Shown in pieces: positions 52,394-61,000 of a DNA stretch of 64,000 bases; position 1 is the stretch's first letter; each line of letters begins with the position of its first letter. The translations under genes and the position numbers were made by a program. The DNA is from Spirosoma aerolatum. Lineage in GTDB: Bacteria; Bacteroidota; Bacteroidia; Cytophagales; Spirosomataceae. The notes under the pieces are model-generated. The model saw only the letters and a list, made by a program, of their open reading frames with translations, did not search any database and was not told the origin of the DNA. The stretch covers positions 1,313,001-1,377,000 of the forward strand of contig NZ_CP020104.1 of assembly GCF_002056795.1 (NCBI RefSeq). Reading direction: 5' to 3'.

Positions 52394-53365
52394 CTATTGG
52401 CTCCATTCGGTAGGGGTGCGGTCCCAGCGATGGGCTTTCAGTTCGTGCAGAAGCTCGGGTAATAGGCCAGCTCCATCGCTGGCTGCACTATTGGCTTCTA
52501 CATTCCGAATCTGCCGCATGCCGGGAATGGTGGTATGCACGTCGGGATTGCTCAGGATAAACCGTAAAGCCATTTCGGGCATGGTCATCCCGGATGGAAC
52601 GAGCGGCTTGAGGGCATCGGCATGATCGACACTGCTGTTGAGGTTTTCGGGGACGAAATAGGTGGAACGCCAATCGTTAGCTGGAAACGTTGTTTCTTTC
52701 GTAAATGTGCCGGTTAGCGTACCTTCGTCAAACGGTACACGGGCAATAACACCAATGTTCAGTTCGTGGCAAAGAGGAAATAAGTTGTCTTCGGGGTTCT
52801 GATCAAAAATGTTGTAAATCACCTGAACGGCATCAATCATCCCGGTACGGAGGGTATTGAGGCAGTTGTCGGGTTCCCAGCGATTGACCGAAACACCCCA
52901 GGCCTGTACTTTCCCCTGCTGTGTAAGTTTGGTGATGGCTTCCTGCCATTCGTCCTGTTCGGCCCAGCTATCCTCCCAAACGTGAAATTGCTGCAGGTCA
53001 ATGGTTTCAACGCCAAGATTCTTCAGACTTTTTTCCGTGTATTCAACAATGTAATCAGCCGGAAAAACATCGTTCAGGTTAAAATTGGGCTTTGAGGGCC
53101 ATTTCCGGTTTTTAGGCGGAATTTTGGTAGCGGCATACAGTTTCTGATCAGGATGAGCCTTCAAAAGCTGCCCCAGAATTTCTTCGCTGACACCATCGCC
53201 GTAGGCCCAGGCTGTGTCGAAAAAATTACAGCCCAATTCGACAGAACGTTCCAGCGCCTGCAGTACTTGCTGCTTATCGGAGCCGGTCCATCCTGCCAGC
53301 CCCCACATGCCATAGCCAATTTCGGATATCTGCCAGCCTGTTCGGCCAAATGTTCGGTATTGCAT
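52394..53365 (-). CDS. Aldo/keto reductase
   Basis: From ATG 53365 (MQYRTFGRTGWQISEIGYGM) the product has 323 residues. Motifs of the AKR fold are FFDTAWAYGDG (catalytic Asp and Tyr), YAATKIPPKN with the catalytic Lys, the active-site His region IDLQQFHVWED, GVSVNRWEP and TIPGMRQIRNVEANSAAS (cofactor binding). NADPH-dependent reduction of an aldehyde or ketone is expected. The substrate is unknown. The start codon is 12 bp from the left end of a putative 301-bp mobile element. Confidence 0.9.
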   Translation of the reverse strand: MQYRTFGRTGWQISEIGYGMWGLAGWTGSDKQQVLQALERSVELGCNFFDTAWAYGDGVSEEILGQLLKAHPDQKLYAATKIPPKNRKWPSKPNFNLNDVFPADYIVEYTEKSLKNLGVETIDLQQFHVWEDSWAEQDEWQEAITKLTQQGKVQAWGVSVNRWEPDNCLNTLRTGMIDAVQVIYNIFDQNPEDNLFPLCHELNIGVIARVPFDEGTLTGTFTKETTFPANDWRSTYFVPENLNSSVDHADALKPLVPSGMTMPEMALRFILSNPDVHTTIPGMRQIRNVEANSAASDGAGLLPELLHELKAHRWDRTPTEWSQ

Positions 53366-53376
53366 AAAAGTTTTAA

Positions 53377-53677
53377 TTAAACACGGAGACGCGGAGAACA
53401 CAGAGTTTTTATGATCGGCAATAGCCGCCGGGTATATAAGATTAATTGTTAACTCGCTTACTGAAAAAACTTAGCTATCATTGAGATTAAGTACTCTCTA
53501 AAAGCCCAGGGCAAAGTTCACGATGAATGTCAATACAGGCTTTATAATTTTGTTGGTAAGTCGATTATAAGTGAGTTCATTCATAATTAAGGGGGGCGTA
53601 AGACGAAGTGTAGACCCTAAAAGCATCGCTTTTGAATGAAAATAAAAACGCTGTGATTTCTGCATCTCCGTGTTTAA
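53377..53677. mobile_element. MITE-like element with 27-bp terminal inverted repeats
   Basis: TTAAACACGGAGACGCGGAG plus AACACAG (53377-53403) matches the reverse complement of 53651-53677 at 23 of 27 positions. The 247 bases between are AT-rich with no coding frame that I trust. No target-site duplication is obvious; both ends carry TTAA. ACACGGAGACGCGGAG-like sequence is known as a dispersed repeat in many bacteria. Confidence 0.55.
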
Positions 53678-53689
53678 ACCCAAAAAAAT

Positions 53690-53989
53690 ATGCTTGTACG
53701 AATTGTTCGGATGACGTTTCAGGAAGATAAACTTCCCGCGTTTCACGCTATTTTCGATGCGTCGAAACATCAGATCAGGGCCTTTCCGGGGAATACACAC
53801 CTGGAACTGCTGCGTGATCCCAACCATCCGGCGGTGCGGATGACCTATAGCCTTTGGGAGTCGGCCGATGCGCTCGATGCCTATCGGCAGAGCGAACTTT
53901 TTCGAACCACCTGGGCCGCAACCAAAGCCTTGTTTGCCGAGCGGGCGATTGCGTTTTCGGGTGAGCAACTGGAAATGGTAACCCATTGA
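53690..53989 (+). CDS. ABM-domain protein (quinol monooxygenase-like)
   Basis: The 99-residue protein starts MLVRIVRMTFQEDKLPAFHA and follows the antibiotic-biosynthesis-monooxygenase dimeric alpha/beta-barrel fold, with FEAIF-like FHAIFDASKHQIRAFPGN, HLELLRDPNHP, TYSLWESADALDAYRQSELF and a final long helix. Members act on quinones, haem or polyketides without metal, or have no enzyme role. Substrate unknown. Confidence 0.82.
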   Translation: MLVRIVRMTFQEDKLPAFHAIFDASKHQIRAFPGNTHLELLRDPNHPAVRMTYSLWESADALDAYRQSELFRTTWAATKALFAERAIAFSGEQLEMVTH

Positions 53990-54054
53990 CAACGTGAGTA
54001 AAACTCATTAGCTTGTGTCTTCTATGCCTACTTGATTCATCGCCTTGATTGCCT

Positions 54055-57000
54055 ATGCTTCGTCAACTTGCTACCGTTTGGTTGATGATCTGTCTGCTGT
54101 TTGGGCCGACAGTAGGAATACATGCACAAACAACCACCACGACCCTGACCGGCTTTGTTGTCGATGCCTCGACGGGTAAGCCAATGCCCTTCGCCAATGT
54201 GTATGTCAATGGCAGCACACGCGGCACAGTCACTAACGAGCAGGGCGCTTATACACTCACCGGGGTTCCGCTCGGTACAGTCGAAATTGTGGCCTCATTT
54301 GTCGGATATCAGCCGTTGCGAAAAATGCTACGGCTGGAAGAAGGGCAGGAAAACAAGGCGCACTTTCGACTAAAGTCCAGTGATCAGACGTTACTGGCCG
54401 TTACGGTTCGGGGCAATCAGAAAAAATGGGAGCGGCACCTCAAACAGTTCAAGCGTCAGTTGCTGGGCGAACCTTTCGCAGGGCAGTGCCTGATTATCAA
54501 TAGCGACGCGCTTAGTTTTAAGGAAGAAGCCGGTGGCCATCTTAAAGCAACGGCGTCCGAACCGATCCAGATCGAAAATCAGGCGTTGGGCTACAAGATC
54601 TATTACGACCTGATGTATTTCGATGCGACCAGCCAGAAAGTCTATTTTGCCGGAACGGCCCGGTTCGAAGAATTGAAACCCGCCGACGACCGTCAGGCAC
54701 GACGGTATCGGCGCAACCGCATGATTGCCTATAAAGGTTCTACCCGCCACCTGATGGCCAGCCTGGTCGATAGCACGTATGAGCGCGAAGGGTTTCTGGT
54801 GTATCAGGAGAATATCGGCGTTCCGTTAGCCCGCTCCATAAACAATCGGGCCATGCTGGCGGGGTCTATTTCAGCGGGTACAACCAAAGGCCATCTTCAG
54901 CCGATAACCATTAAAAAATTGATTCAGCCGGGGAAATTGCCGTTTGAACGTCGGCTGGTCTCTGCTTCGCCGTTGATCGTCTTTTATACCTACGCTACTT
55001 CCAACTACTCGCCTTATCTGGATGCTCGCTATGCCTACTCGGAGATTAAGCTGCCAGCGGGGGAGTTGCTGATGACGGTCGATGGAACCATTACATCGCC
55101 CAATGGTATGGAAGAGTATGGGTCGCTTTCGGAAGATCGTTTGTCGCGGTTGTTGCCTGGCGACTGGCAACCTGCCAAAACCGATGCCGATCCGACTGTA
55201 GCTCCGGTAGTGGCACAAGGTCGATTGATGCCTCCCGATGCCCGGTTAGGCCGTATTGCCAAAGCCTTTACCGATAAGTTTCAGAATCTGGCTCCCATTC
55301 TGTATCTGCATACTGATAAGCCATTCTATGCCACCGGCGACCGGGTCTGGTTGAGTGCTTATCTGCTCGATCCGGCTACGAATCTGCGCCCGCTGGGAGA
55401 AACGGCTATGCACGTCGACCTGCTCACATCGGATGGCAGGCCGATTCATCACCAATGGCTAAAAGTTACTGACGGCCGGGCCACTGGAGATTTCAGGCTC
55501 TCCGATACGCTGACATCCGGTGCCTACCGACTTCGGGCTTATACCGACGAAGACAATGGCCAGCATCGGCCCGCTTTTGAGCGTATGATAGCCGTTAATA
55601 ACCTTTTTCAGAATACCTTATCGAAGGCCGAAACGAATGTCGCCAAACCGTTGGACGTACAAATCCTGCCCGAAGGAGGGCGCTGGGCAATCGGCTTTCC
55701 GGCCCGGTTAGGCATCAAAATCGTCGATACCAATGGAAAAGGGGTATTGGCAACAGGCCGGATCGTCACAGGCGAAGGCACCGAAGTCGCCCGGCTTACG
55801 GTCAATGCACTCGGCATGGGTAGTTTCATGATGACTCCCGAAGCCGATAAGAAATACTATGCCGATGTGCTTTATAACAATCAGCATCAGATGGTGCTGT
55901 TGCCGCCGGTCGAATTGGGCGGGCTGCTTCTTGCTGCTGATGCCACCACCGATACCACCCAGCTAGCCTTGACCATTACGTCGACAACTAAGGCTCCGCT
56001 GGATTCGGTATATATTCTGATTCAGCGACAGGGGTATCTGGTCGATCAGCGAAAAATTCTGTTGCAAAATGGGCTAGCCCGTGTGAGCTTACCTACCGAA
56101 GCCCTCCCAGCGGGCCTGCATCAGATTACCCTGTATGATGCGACCGCTCGCCCACAGGCCGAACGGCTGGTATTTATTCCCGACCGACTACCGCCTATCC
56201 GAACCCTTATTGGTCTGAATAAGTCGCGATACCAACCGCGTGAACGGGCTATTCTGAACCTGAATCTGAGTGAAGATGGATTGCCGTCGCTGGCTTTCCT
56301 GTCGGCCTCTGTGACGGATGCCAGCCAGGTACCTGACGATACCGCTGAAGCGTCGATCCAAACCCATATGTTGCTGACGGGCGAGTTGCGGGGGCGCGTA
56401 GAGCAGCCAAATAGTTACCTCAAGGATAACACCCCCGAAACCCGACGGGCACTGGACGATTTACTGCTAACCCAGGGCTGGCGACGGGTGAGTGGAACAC
56501 CATCGACCGAACTGCTCGGTGGGGTGTCGGTAATGGGCCGCATACTTAACCCGAAGAATCAGCCAATTGCCGGGGCACAAATCTTTTTGGCATCAACCGT
56601 ACCGGGGCAATCGTTTGTGAAATCGGCCGGAACAGATGAAAAAGGACGGTTTCGGCTGGGTGGTTTAGCGATTGCAGACACCGTTCAGCTTATGGCCCAG
56701 CTTACCGACCATCAACTGAAAGATTTACCCGAAAAAGAAGCCCATTTTGTACTGGAAGGGCCCGATGTGTCGTGGGATGCTGATACGAACAGGGTATTGC
56801 CCAACTGGACTGCTTTGCGGGGGCAGTTGGAGGCTGCCCGTATCCGGCAGGAATCCGATAACGATCTGTATCGCGACAAAGCGGCTAAGTTGTTAAAAGC
56901 GGTTACGGTGAAAGCCCGTCGGTTCGACGAGCGGCCTGATGATGTTCAACGTCGGAGTTTGCACAACAGTGCCGATGCTACGCTTGTGTTTGACGAAAAA

Positions 57001-57603
57001 TCGCCCCCGTTTGCCAACCTGTACGAGATGATGCGCGGCCGTGTTGCTGGGGTTACGGTTACGCAAAACCCAATCAATGGCAGTTATAAGGTGAGCATTC
57101 GGGGAACGGGCAGTTTTGTGAGTGGAACCACTCCGTTGTACCTTATCGATGGTATGAATGTTCAGGATATGGACGGAACGGGTCTGTTGCCATTCAATCC
57201 AGGCGATATAGAGCGAATTGAAGTGCTGAAAAATGCAGGCACGGCTGGTATCTATGGCGTTCGTGGAGGGAATGGGGTCATTGCGTTTTATACGAAACGA
57301 TTTCGGCCCGGTCAGCAGAATAATGCTGATAAAAAAGGCATGAAACCGCTCCAAATCATTGGCTATCCAACTGTTCAGCGTGAGTTTTATGTGCCCCGTT
57401 ATGAGGCAACCGAAGCGCCTTCCGGTAAGGTCGATCGTCGGGATGTACTCTACTGGAAACCAATGATGCAAACCGATAGCCAAGGACATGCCCAGGTTAT
57501 ATTTCCGCTATCGGATGTGGTTCAAACCCTTCGTATAACCATACAGGGTGTAACAGCTACTGGCCGACCCGTTACAGCCGTTGGATTGCTTCGGGTGCAG
57601 TGA
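54055..57603 (+). CDS. Large envelope protein: carboxypeptidase-regulatory, MG2-like and TonB-plug domains
   Basis: From ATG 54055 (MLRQLATVWLMICLLFGPTV signal peptide) the product has 1182 residues. Residues about 28-110 form a CarboxypepD_reg-like domain (GFVVDASTGKPMPFANVYVN). About 120-400 resembles the DUF5686-type region. YLHTDKPFYATGDRVWLSAY (about 420) begins an alpha-2-macroglobulin MG2-like segment. A second regulatory-like domain follows at about 820-900. At about 985-1085 there is a TonB plug (YEMMRGRVAGVTVTQNPING, TTPLYLIDGMNVQ, IEVLKNAGTAGIYG). No beta barrel follows. The plug may dock into another receptor or be structural. Signal peptide points to periplasm or outer membrane. 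Confidence 0.8.
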   Translation: MLRQLATVWLMICLLFGPTVGIHAQTTTTTLTGFVVDASTGKPMPFANVYVNGSTRGTVTNEQGAYTLTGVPLGTVEIVASFVGYQPLRKMLRLEEGQENKAHFRLKSSDQTLLAVTVRGNQKKWERHLKQFKRQLLGEPFAGQCLIINSDALSFKEEAGGHLKATASEPIQIENQALGYKIYYDLMYFDATSQKVYFAGTARFEELKPADDRQARRYRRNRMIAYKGSTRHLMASLVDSTYEREGFLVYQENIGVPLARSINNRAMLAGSISAGTTKGHLQPITIKKLIQPGKLPFERRLVSASPLIVFYTYATSNYSPYLDARYAYSEIKLPAGELLMTVDGTITSPNGMEEYGSLSEDRLSRLLPGDWQPAKTDADPTVAPVVAQGRLMPPDARLGRIAKAFTDKFQNLAPILYLHTDKPFYATGDRVWLSAYLLDPATNLRPLGETAMHVDLLTSDGRPIHHQWLKVTDGRATGDFRLSDTLTSGAYRLRAYTDEDNGQHRPAFERMIAVNNLFQNTLSKAETNVAKPLDVQILPEGGRWAIGFPARLGIKIVDTNGKGVLATGRIVTGEGTEVARLTVNALGMGSFMMTPEADKKYYADVLYNNQHQMVLLPPVELGGLLLAADATTDTTQLALTITSTTKAPLDSVYILIQRQGYLVDQRKILLQNGLARVSLPTEALPAGLHQITLYDATARPQAERLVFIPDRLPPIRTLIGLNKSRYQPRERAILNLNLSEDGLPSLAFLSASVTDASQVPDDTAEASIQTHMLLTGELRGRVEQPNSYLKDNTPETRRALDDLLLTQGWRRVSGTPSTELLGGVSVMGRILNPKNQPIAGAQIFLASTVPGQSFVKSAGTDEKGRFRLGGLAIADTVQLMAQLTDHQLKDLPEKEAHFVLEGPDVSWDADTNRVLPNWTALRGQLEAARIRQESDNDLYRDKAAKLLKAVTVKARRFDERPDDVQRRSLHNSADATLVFDEKSPPFANLYEMMRGRVAGVTVTQNPINGSYKVSIRGTGSFVSGTTPLYLIDGMNVQDMDGTGLLPFNPGDIERIEVLKNAGTAGIYGVRGGNGVIAFYTKRFRPGQQNNADKKGMKPLQIIGYPTVQREFYVPRYEATEAPSGKVDRRDVLYWKPMMQTDSQGHAQVIFPLSDVVQTLRITIQGVTATGRPVTAVGLLRVQ

Positions 57604-57873
57604 TACCGCATAAGCTCTGTTATTTCGCCCAGTCGGGTGTTGGTGTGGTGGGGTTAAAGAGCTGATTGCTGTAATACTCCCTTCGATTTCGTTTGTCTCA
57701 CTCTTCACCACCTATCGGTATCGGCAGGGCGCATACACACCTACATTATGTGGATTCATCAGGGTTACATAGGTCCCATTTGTAAAGTGATTTGTTTTGT
57801 GGAGCCGCATAAGCAAACAGTACCCCGCTGAACCAGAAGACGTATAGACTTAGCCGAAGGAATGAGGCTGTAC

Positions 57874-58380
57874 TCAGAAGGTCATCACATAAAACTGGCA
57901 AAGGAATGACTGCCCAAACTCATGCATCGGACGCTGATAGGTCGGGGTAAACCCATGTCGTTCGTAAAACTGCATCAGCTTGGGGCGGGTTGCATCCGTT
58001 TCAAGCTGCAGGGTTTTTATCCCTCGTCGTAAGCATTCGGTTCGGCAAAAATCAAGGATGGCCGCAAACAGGTCTTGCCCTGCAAACGCTCGGCGAATAG
58101 CAAGTTTGTGGATAAAACCGGATGTATTCGAAGGAACGTCGGGCCAATAAAGCGGGTCTTCCCACTGTAGAATAAATACGGCGGCTGGTTCTGAACGAGT
58201 ACCGCCAAGCTGAGCATACATCACATAGAGGTTACCCATTGTATACATGTCCAGCAGATTGTCGGCAGTGAGCGTATCGATTTCCCAAAGGGTTTGATCG
58301 CTATCGACCAGCCACTGCCCCACTTCGCGCAGGATGTCGATGGCGAGTTCGGGCTGGTCGTTGCGGAACAGAAAAGCCAT
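57874..58380 (-). CDS. GNAT-family N-acetyltransferase
   Basis: The 168-residue protein has the GNAT order of motifs: LYVMYAQLGGTRSEPAAVFI (strands 2-3), then FIHKLAIRRAFAGQDLFAAI (acetyl-CoA loop, where Q/RxxGxG is weakened to RRAFAGQDL), IKTLQLETDATRPKLMQFYE and RHGFTP (motif B). The weakened pyrophosphate loop is odd but common in this group. Substrate unknown. It converges with nothing; the 270-bp gap before it holds no gene. Confidence 0.82.
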   Translation of the reverse strand: MAFLFRNDQPELAIDILREVGQWLVDSDQTLWEIDTLTADNLLDMYTMGNLYVMYAQLGGTRSEPAAVFILQWEDPLYWPDVPSNTSGFIHKLAIRRAFAGQDLFAAILDFCRTECLRRGIKTLQLETDATRPKLMQFYERHGFTPTYQRPMHEFGQSFLCQFYVMTF

Positions 58381-58472
58381 TGTTTAGGAACGGTGTATGG
58401 TTTATTGGGGGGAAGATACGATACAGTCTATAACGATGCTTAACATTTACGTACGTTCGTGGTTAAGCAGGT

Positions 58473-58934
58473 ATGAAAAAGCTAAACAAAACCATTCTAT
58501 CGCCATTGGGTAGCGGCCTGCTGGGAGCCGTTGCCCTTACGGTCCTTCATGAGTCGGCCCGGCGATTGATTCCGGCTGCACCCCGTGCCGACATTCTGGG
58601 GATGCGTGCGATCAAAAAAGTGATGGATACGGTTGACGAAGAGCCCCCCGCCGACGAAGAGCTGCACGACTGGGCGTTGGGTGGAGACCTCTTGTCGAAT
58701 ACGCTCTATTATAGCCTGATTGGCTTGTCGAAACCGAAAGATGCCGTATTGACCGGAGCTGCCTTAGGACTGGCTGCGGGGGTTGGGGCGGTTGGGCTAC
58801 CCGGCCCCCTGGGACTGGGAACCACTCCAACGCAGCGCACTCCGGCTACAGCAGCTATGACTATTGGTTGGTATCTGGTAGGAGGACTCGTAACGGCTGG
58901 TGCTTATCAGGCCCTGCGTAAACTAAGGTTCTAG
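58473..58934 (+). CDS. Membrane protein of unknown function
   Basis: The 153-residue protein has an N-terminal hydrophobic segment (about 10-27), a charged stretch with MDTVDEEPPADEELHD (about 50-66), and two further hydrophobic segments rich in Gly and Ala (about 93-112 and 127-143). No motif of a known enzyme is visible. Its stop touches the end of the following minus-strand relic. Confidence 0.7.
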   Translation: MKKLNKTILSPLGSGLLGAVALTVLHESARRLIPAAPRADILGMRAIKKVMDTVDEEPPADEELHDWALGGDLLSNTLYYSLIGLSKPKDAVLTGAALGLAAGVGAVGLPGPLGLGTTPTQRTPATAAMTIGWYLVGGLVTAGAYQALRKLRF

Positions 58935-59370
58935 CTATGGCTTGGCCATGGTAATGCCTTCGTCGGACAAATACTGCCCGATATTGAGCAGTTGTCTATC
59001 CAGTAGTTCCAGGTCACGATGCCAATCCATCGTTAGCCAGGAATCGGCCGCCCGTCCGGCAATCATGACCTGCTGAGGGCTGGAAAATACCCAGATGCCT
59101 GCTTCGGAGCCAAAATTCAGCAGTTTCTTAGGTTTGCGGTTGATGTAGTCAACGTCGGTCACTTTTTTCGGAATGTCGGCTTTTACATCGATCCCAATGG
59201 CTACTTTGGCGGGTACACTTACGTATCGGGTGTTGAACGGTTCGTCTATAAATGGCTACGTCGTACGAAAGGTTGTTCCGTTGATCCAATTGGATTCCCG
59301 CTTTTTTAGATGCGGAACAGTATTTTTGCTCATCCAACTGACGAAGCATAATACACATAAAGTAGGACAC
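58935..59370 (-). pseudogene. Uma2-family relic (truncated and frameshifted)
   Basis: From 59370, frame A gives QKYCSASKKAGIQLDQRNNL and SYDVAIYRR, then the coding signal moves to another frame: RYVSVPAKVAIGIDVKADIP, YINRKPKKLLNFGSEAGIWV and SWLTMDWHRDLELLDRQLLN to QYLSDEGI. Joined, this matches the C-terminal two thirds of longer Uma2/DUF820 proteins of Cytophagales (YDVAIY as the Asp motif, IGIDVKAD in place of IEVD.K). The N-terminus is missing. The frame change is near 59250. It is not closely related to the two short copies at 13100 and 15972. Confidence 0.6.
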
Positions 59371-59805
59371 TAATACTCACTGTAATGGACTCAAACCTAT
59401 AATTTCTTCAGGTGATTTTCGTCCTGCTGTTACAGGGGCTTGAAAAGTTGAAGGAGTTAATCGGGTTAGTGGCTCTGGCGTTCGGCTTCTGTCAGCTAGG
59501 GGCGCTATTATCATCAGGAAGTAGCTCATATTCCCACCAAGTGGCATCGTTATCAAAGCACATTTTTTTCGAAAGGGGAGGCTATGGGATTGGTTTGTCA
59601 ATATACTGCTTTGTACTTTTAAGTAAGGTGCGACGATGGGTGGAAAGCCAGTTGGTTTATTTTAAACGTGCTTCTAAAGTCTTTCGGTAGAGTAAAGAAA
59701 CAGTTATTTCATTACGAAAACCATCCAGCCAAAGGTAATTTACTACTTAAGAGATTGTCTAAAATTCTTAACATAAGTGGGAATAACAAAAGTTGTTAAG
59801 GATGC
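59371..59805. other. 435-bp stretch without a supported gene
   Basis: Open frames of 70-90 codons occur on both strands (59412-59690 plus, 59377-59601 minus), but neither shows a recognisable domain. A weak CTTAACA/TGTTAAG inverted repeat at 59767-59800 could end transcription of the hydrolase gene to its right. The stretch may contain decayed sequence of the neighbouring relic. Confidence 0.5.
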
Positions 59806-60624
59806 CTAATCAAGGTTTATAAAAAGACGTTTCAGGAGCTGCTGGCTCTGAGGATGCATTAGAATTGTTTCATGAGTAGCCCCGGCTAAGGCAACAAACT
59901 GGTCTTTGGTATGTAAGTACGATTTGAGCTTGTACGCGGTGCTGTGGACATTATCCGTACTGATAATTACCACTGGACGCGGGGCTTTTTGGACATCCTC
60001 TTCAGTATGAAAAGTAAATCCATTCACCGATGGCAATGGACAATAAACCAGATCTGTAAACCGATCACTAAAATCCCCACCAGCCGAAGCAGGGTCTATG
60101 AGTATGGTGAACTTAGGTCGGTTTGAAGCCGCCAAGTGCGCAGCCACCCGGCCTCCTAAGGAATAGCCGCAAATCACAATCTTGTCTGGTGGGTAACGAT
60201 GGGATAAGGAATCATAAACCGTTTGGGCATCACTGTAGAAATTTTTTAAACTGATGGCTCCTTTACTTTTACCATGCTGTCGATAGTCGGTAATCAATAC
60301 ATCATAATTGAATTGAAGAAAGGTTGGTGCTATGGCTCCCCAGTTGGCTAAAGTACCTCCGTTGCCTTTCCAGAAGCAGACCACCCCTTTAGCATGAGGA
60401 GCCTTAAACAGTAGAGCATTTAACGAACCTGCTTGCGGAGTTTGAATGGTTAGTTCTTCTAAGGAGTGAGAATATGTGTAGCGAAATGTATCTGGCAATG
60501 ACGTTGATCGATACCGATTAATCTGCTCATCTTTTCCGACGTAGAGGAATAGATAAACCCCTACGTAAAGCAGAAGGATGATGAGCCCTATCCAGGCTCT
60601 CTTAACCCATTTTTTTGTAACCAT
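59806..60624 (-). CDS. Membrane-anchored alpha/beta hydrolase
   Basis: The 272-residue protein has an N-terminal anchor (about residues 9-30) followed by an alpha/beta-hydrolase fold: GVVCFWKGNGGTLANW (oxyanion region), DVLITDYRQHGKSKG, the nucleophile elbow VICGYSLGGRVAA and the terminal His in LAGATHETIL. An Asp in VVIISTDNVHST or a nearby acid completes the triad. It resembles the BEM46/FSH-like serine hydrolases of the bacterial envelope. Substrate unknown. Confidence 0.87.
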   Translation of the reverse strand: MVTKKWVKRAWIGLIILLLYVGVYLFLYVGKDEQINRYRSTSLPDTFRYTYSHSLEELTIQTPQAGSLNALLFKAPHAKGVVCFWKGNGGTLANWGAIAPTFLQFNYDVLITDYRQHGKSKGAISLKNFYSDAQTVYDSLSHRYPPDKIVICGYSLGGRVAAHLAASNRPKFTILIDPASAGGDFSDRFTDLVYCPLPSVNGFTFHTEEDVQKAPRPVVIISTDNVHSTAYKLKSYLHTKDQFVALAGATHETILMHPQSQQLLKRLFINLD

Positions 60625-61000
60625 CGACTCATAAATTTAAAGGAACCAAAGCTAATTGGTTGATGGGTAAATCCTTTCTTAAATAGTGTTAAACGTAGCG
60701 GTTTGGAATTGTGCATTAGTTATAAGTCTTCAAATAGGCTATATGCACCGTTAAGTAGTATATATAATATGCTTCTGTTGGTAGGCGTAATCCATTTGAT
60801 CATGCATGAAGATGAGCCCTAATAAGAATCTGGTTGGCATAGGGGTAAAAAAGCTTAAGCTACTTCTTTACGTATAGAATATGACATTAGTAAACCTAGT
60901 TTATGAATGTGGTTTTGGTTATCGGGGCGTTACGTTGAGCCAATCGTTTTAGCCTGATAACCAGTACTCAATAGTTACTGAATCTGTTTATATCTGTTTT
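60625..61000. other. 376-bp gap between divergent genes
   Basis: AT-rich sequence, no open frame of note and no hairpin longer than 8 bp that I could find. It must hold the promoters of the hydrolase (minus) and the oxidoreductase (plus) genes; no perfect TAnnTTTG element was seen close to either start. Confidence 0.4.

Noticed and set aside
53498..53992. 164-codon minus-strand frame over the ABM gene and the MITE-like element
   Set aside because: It lies mainly antisense to a clear ABM-domain gene and has no family features.
59412..59690. 92-codon frame ending in VRRWVESQLVYFKRASKVF, slightly like the end of IS5-type transposases
   Set aside because: The likeness is limited to RRWVE, without DDE motifs or terminal repeats, so an IS remnant cannot be supported.
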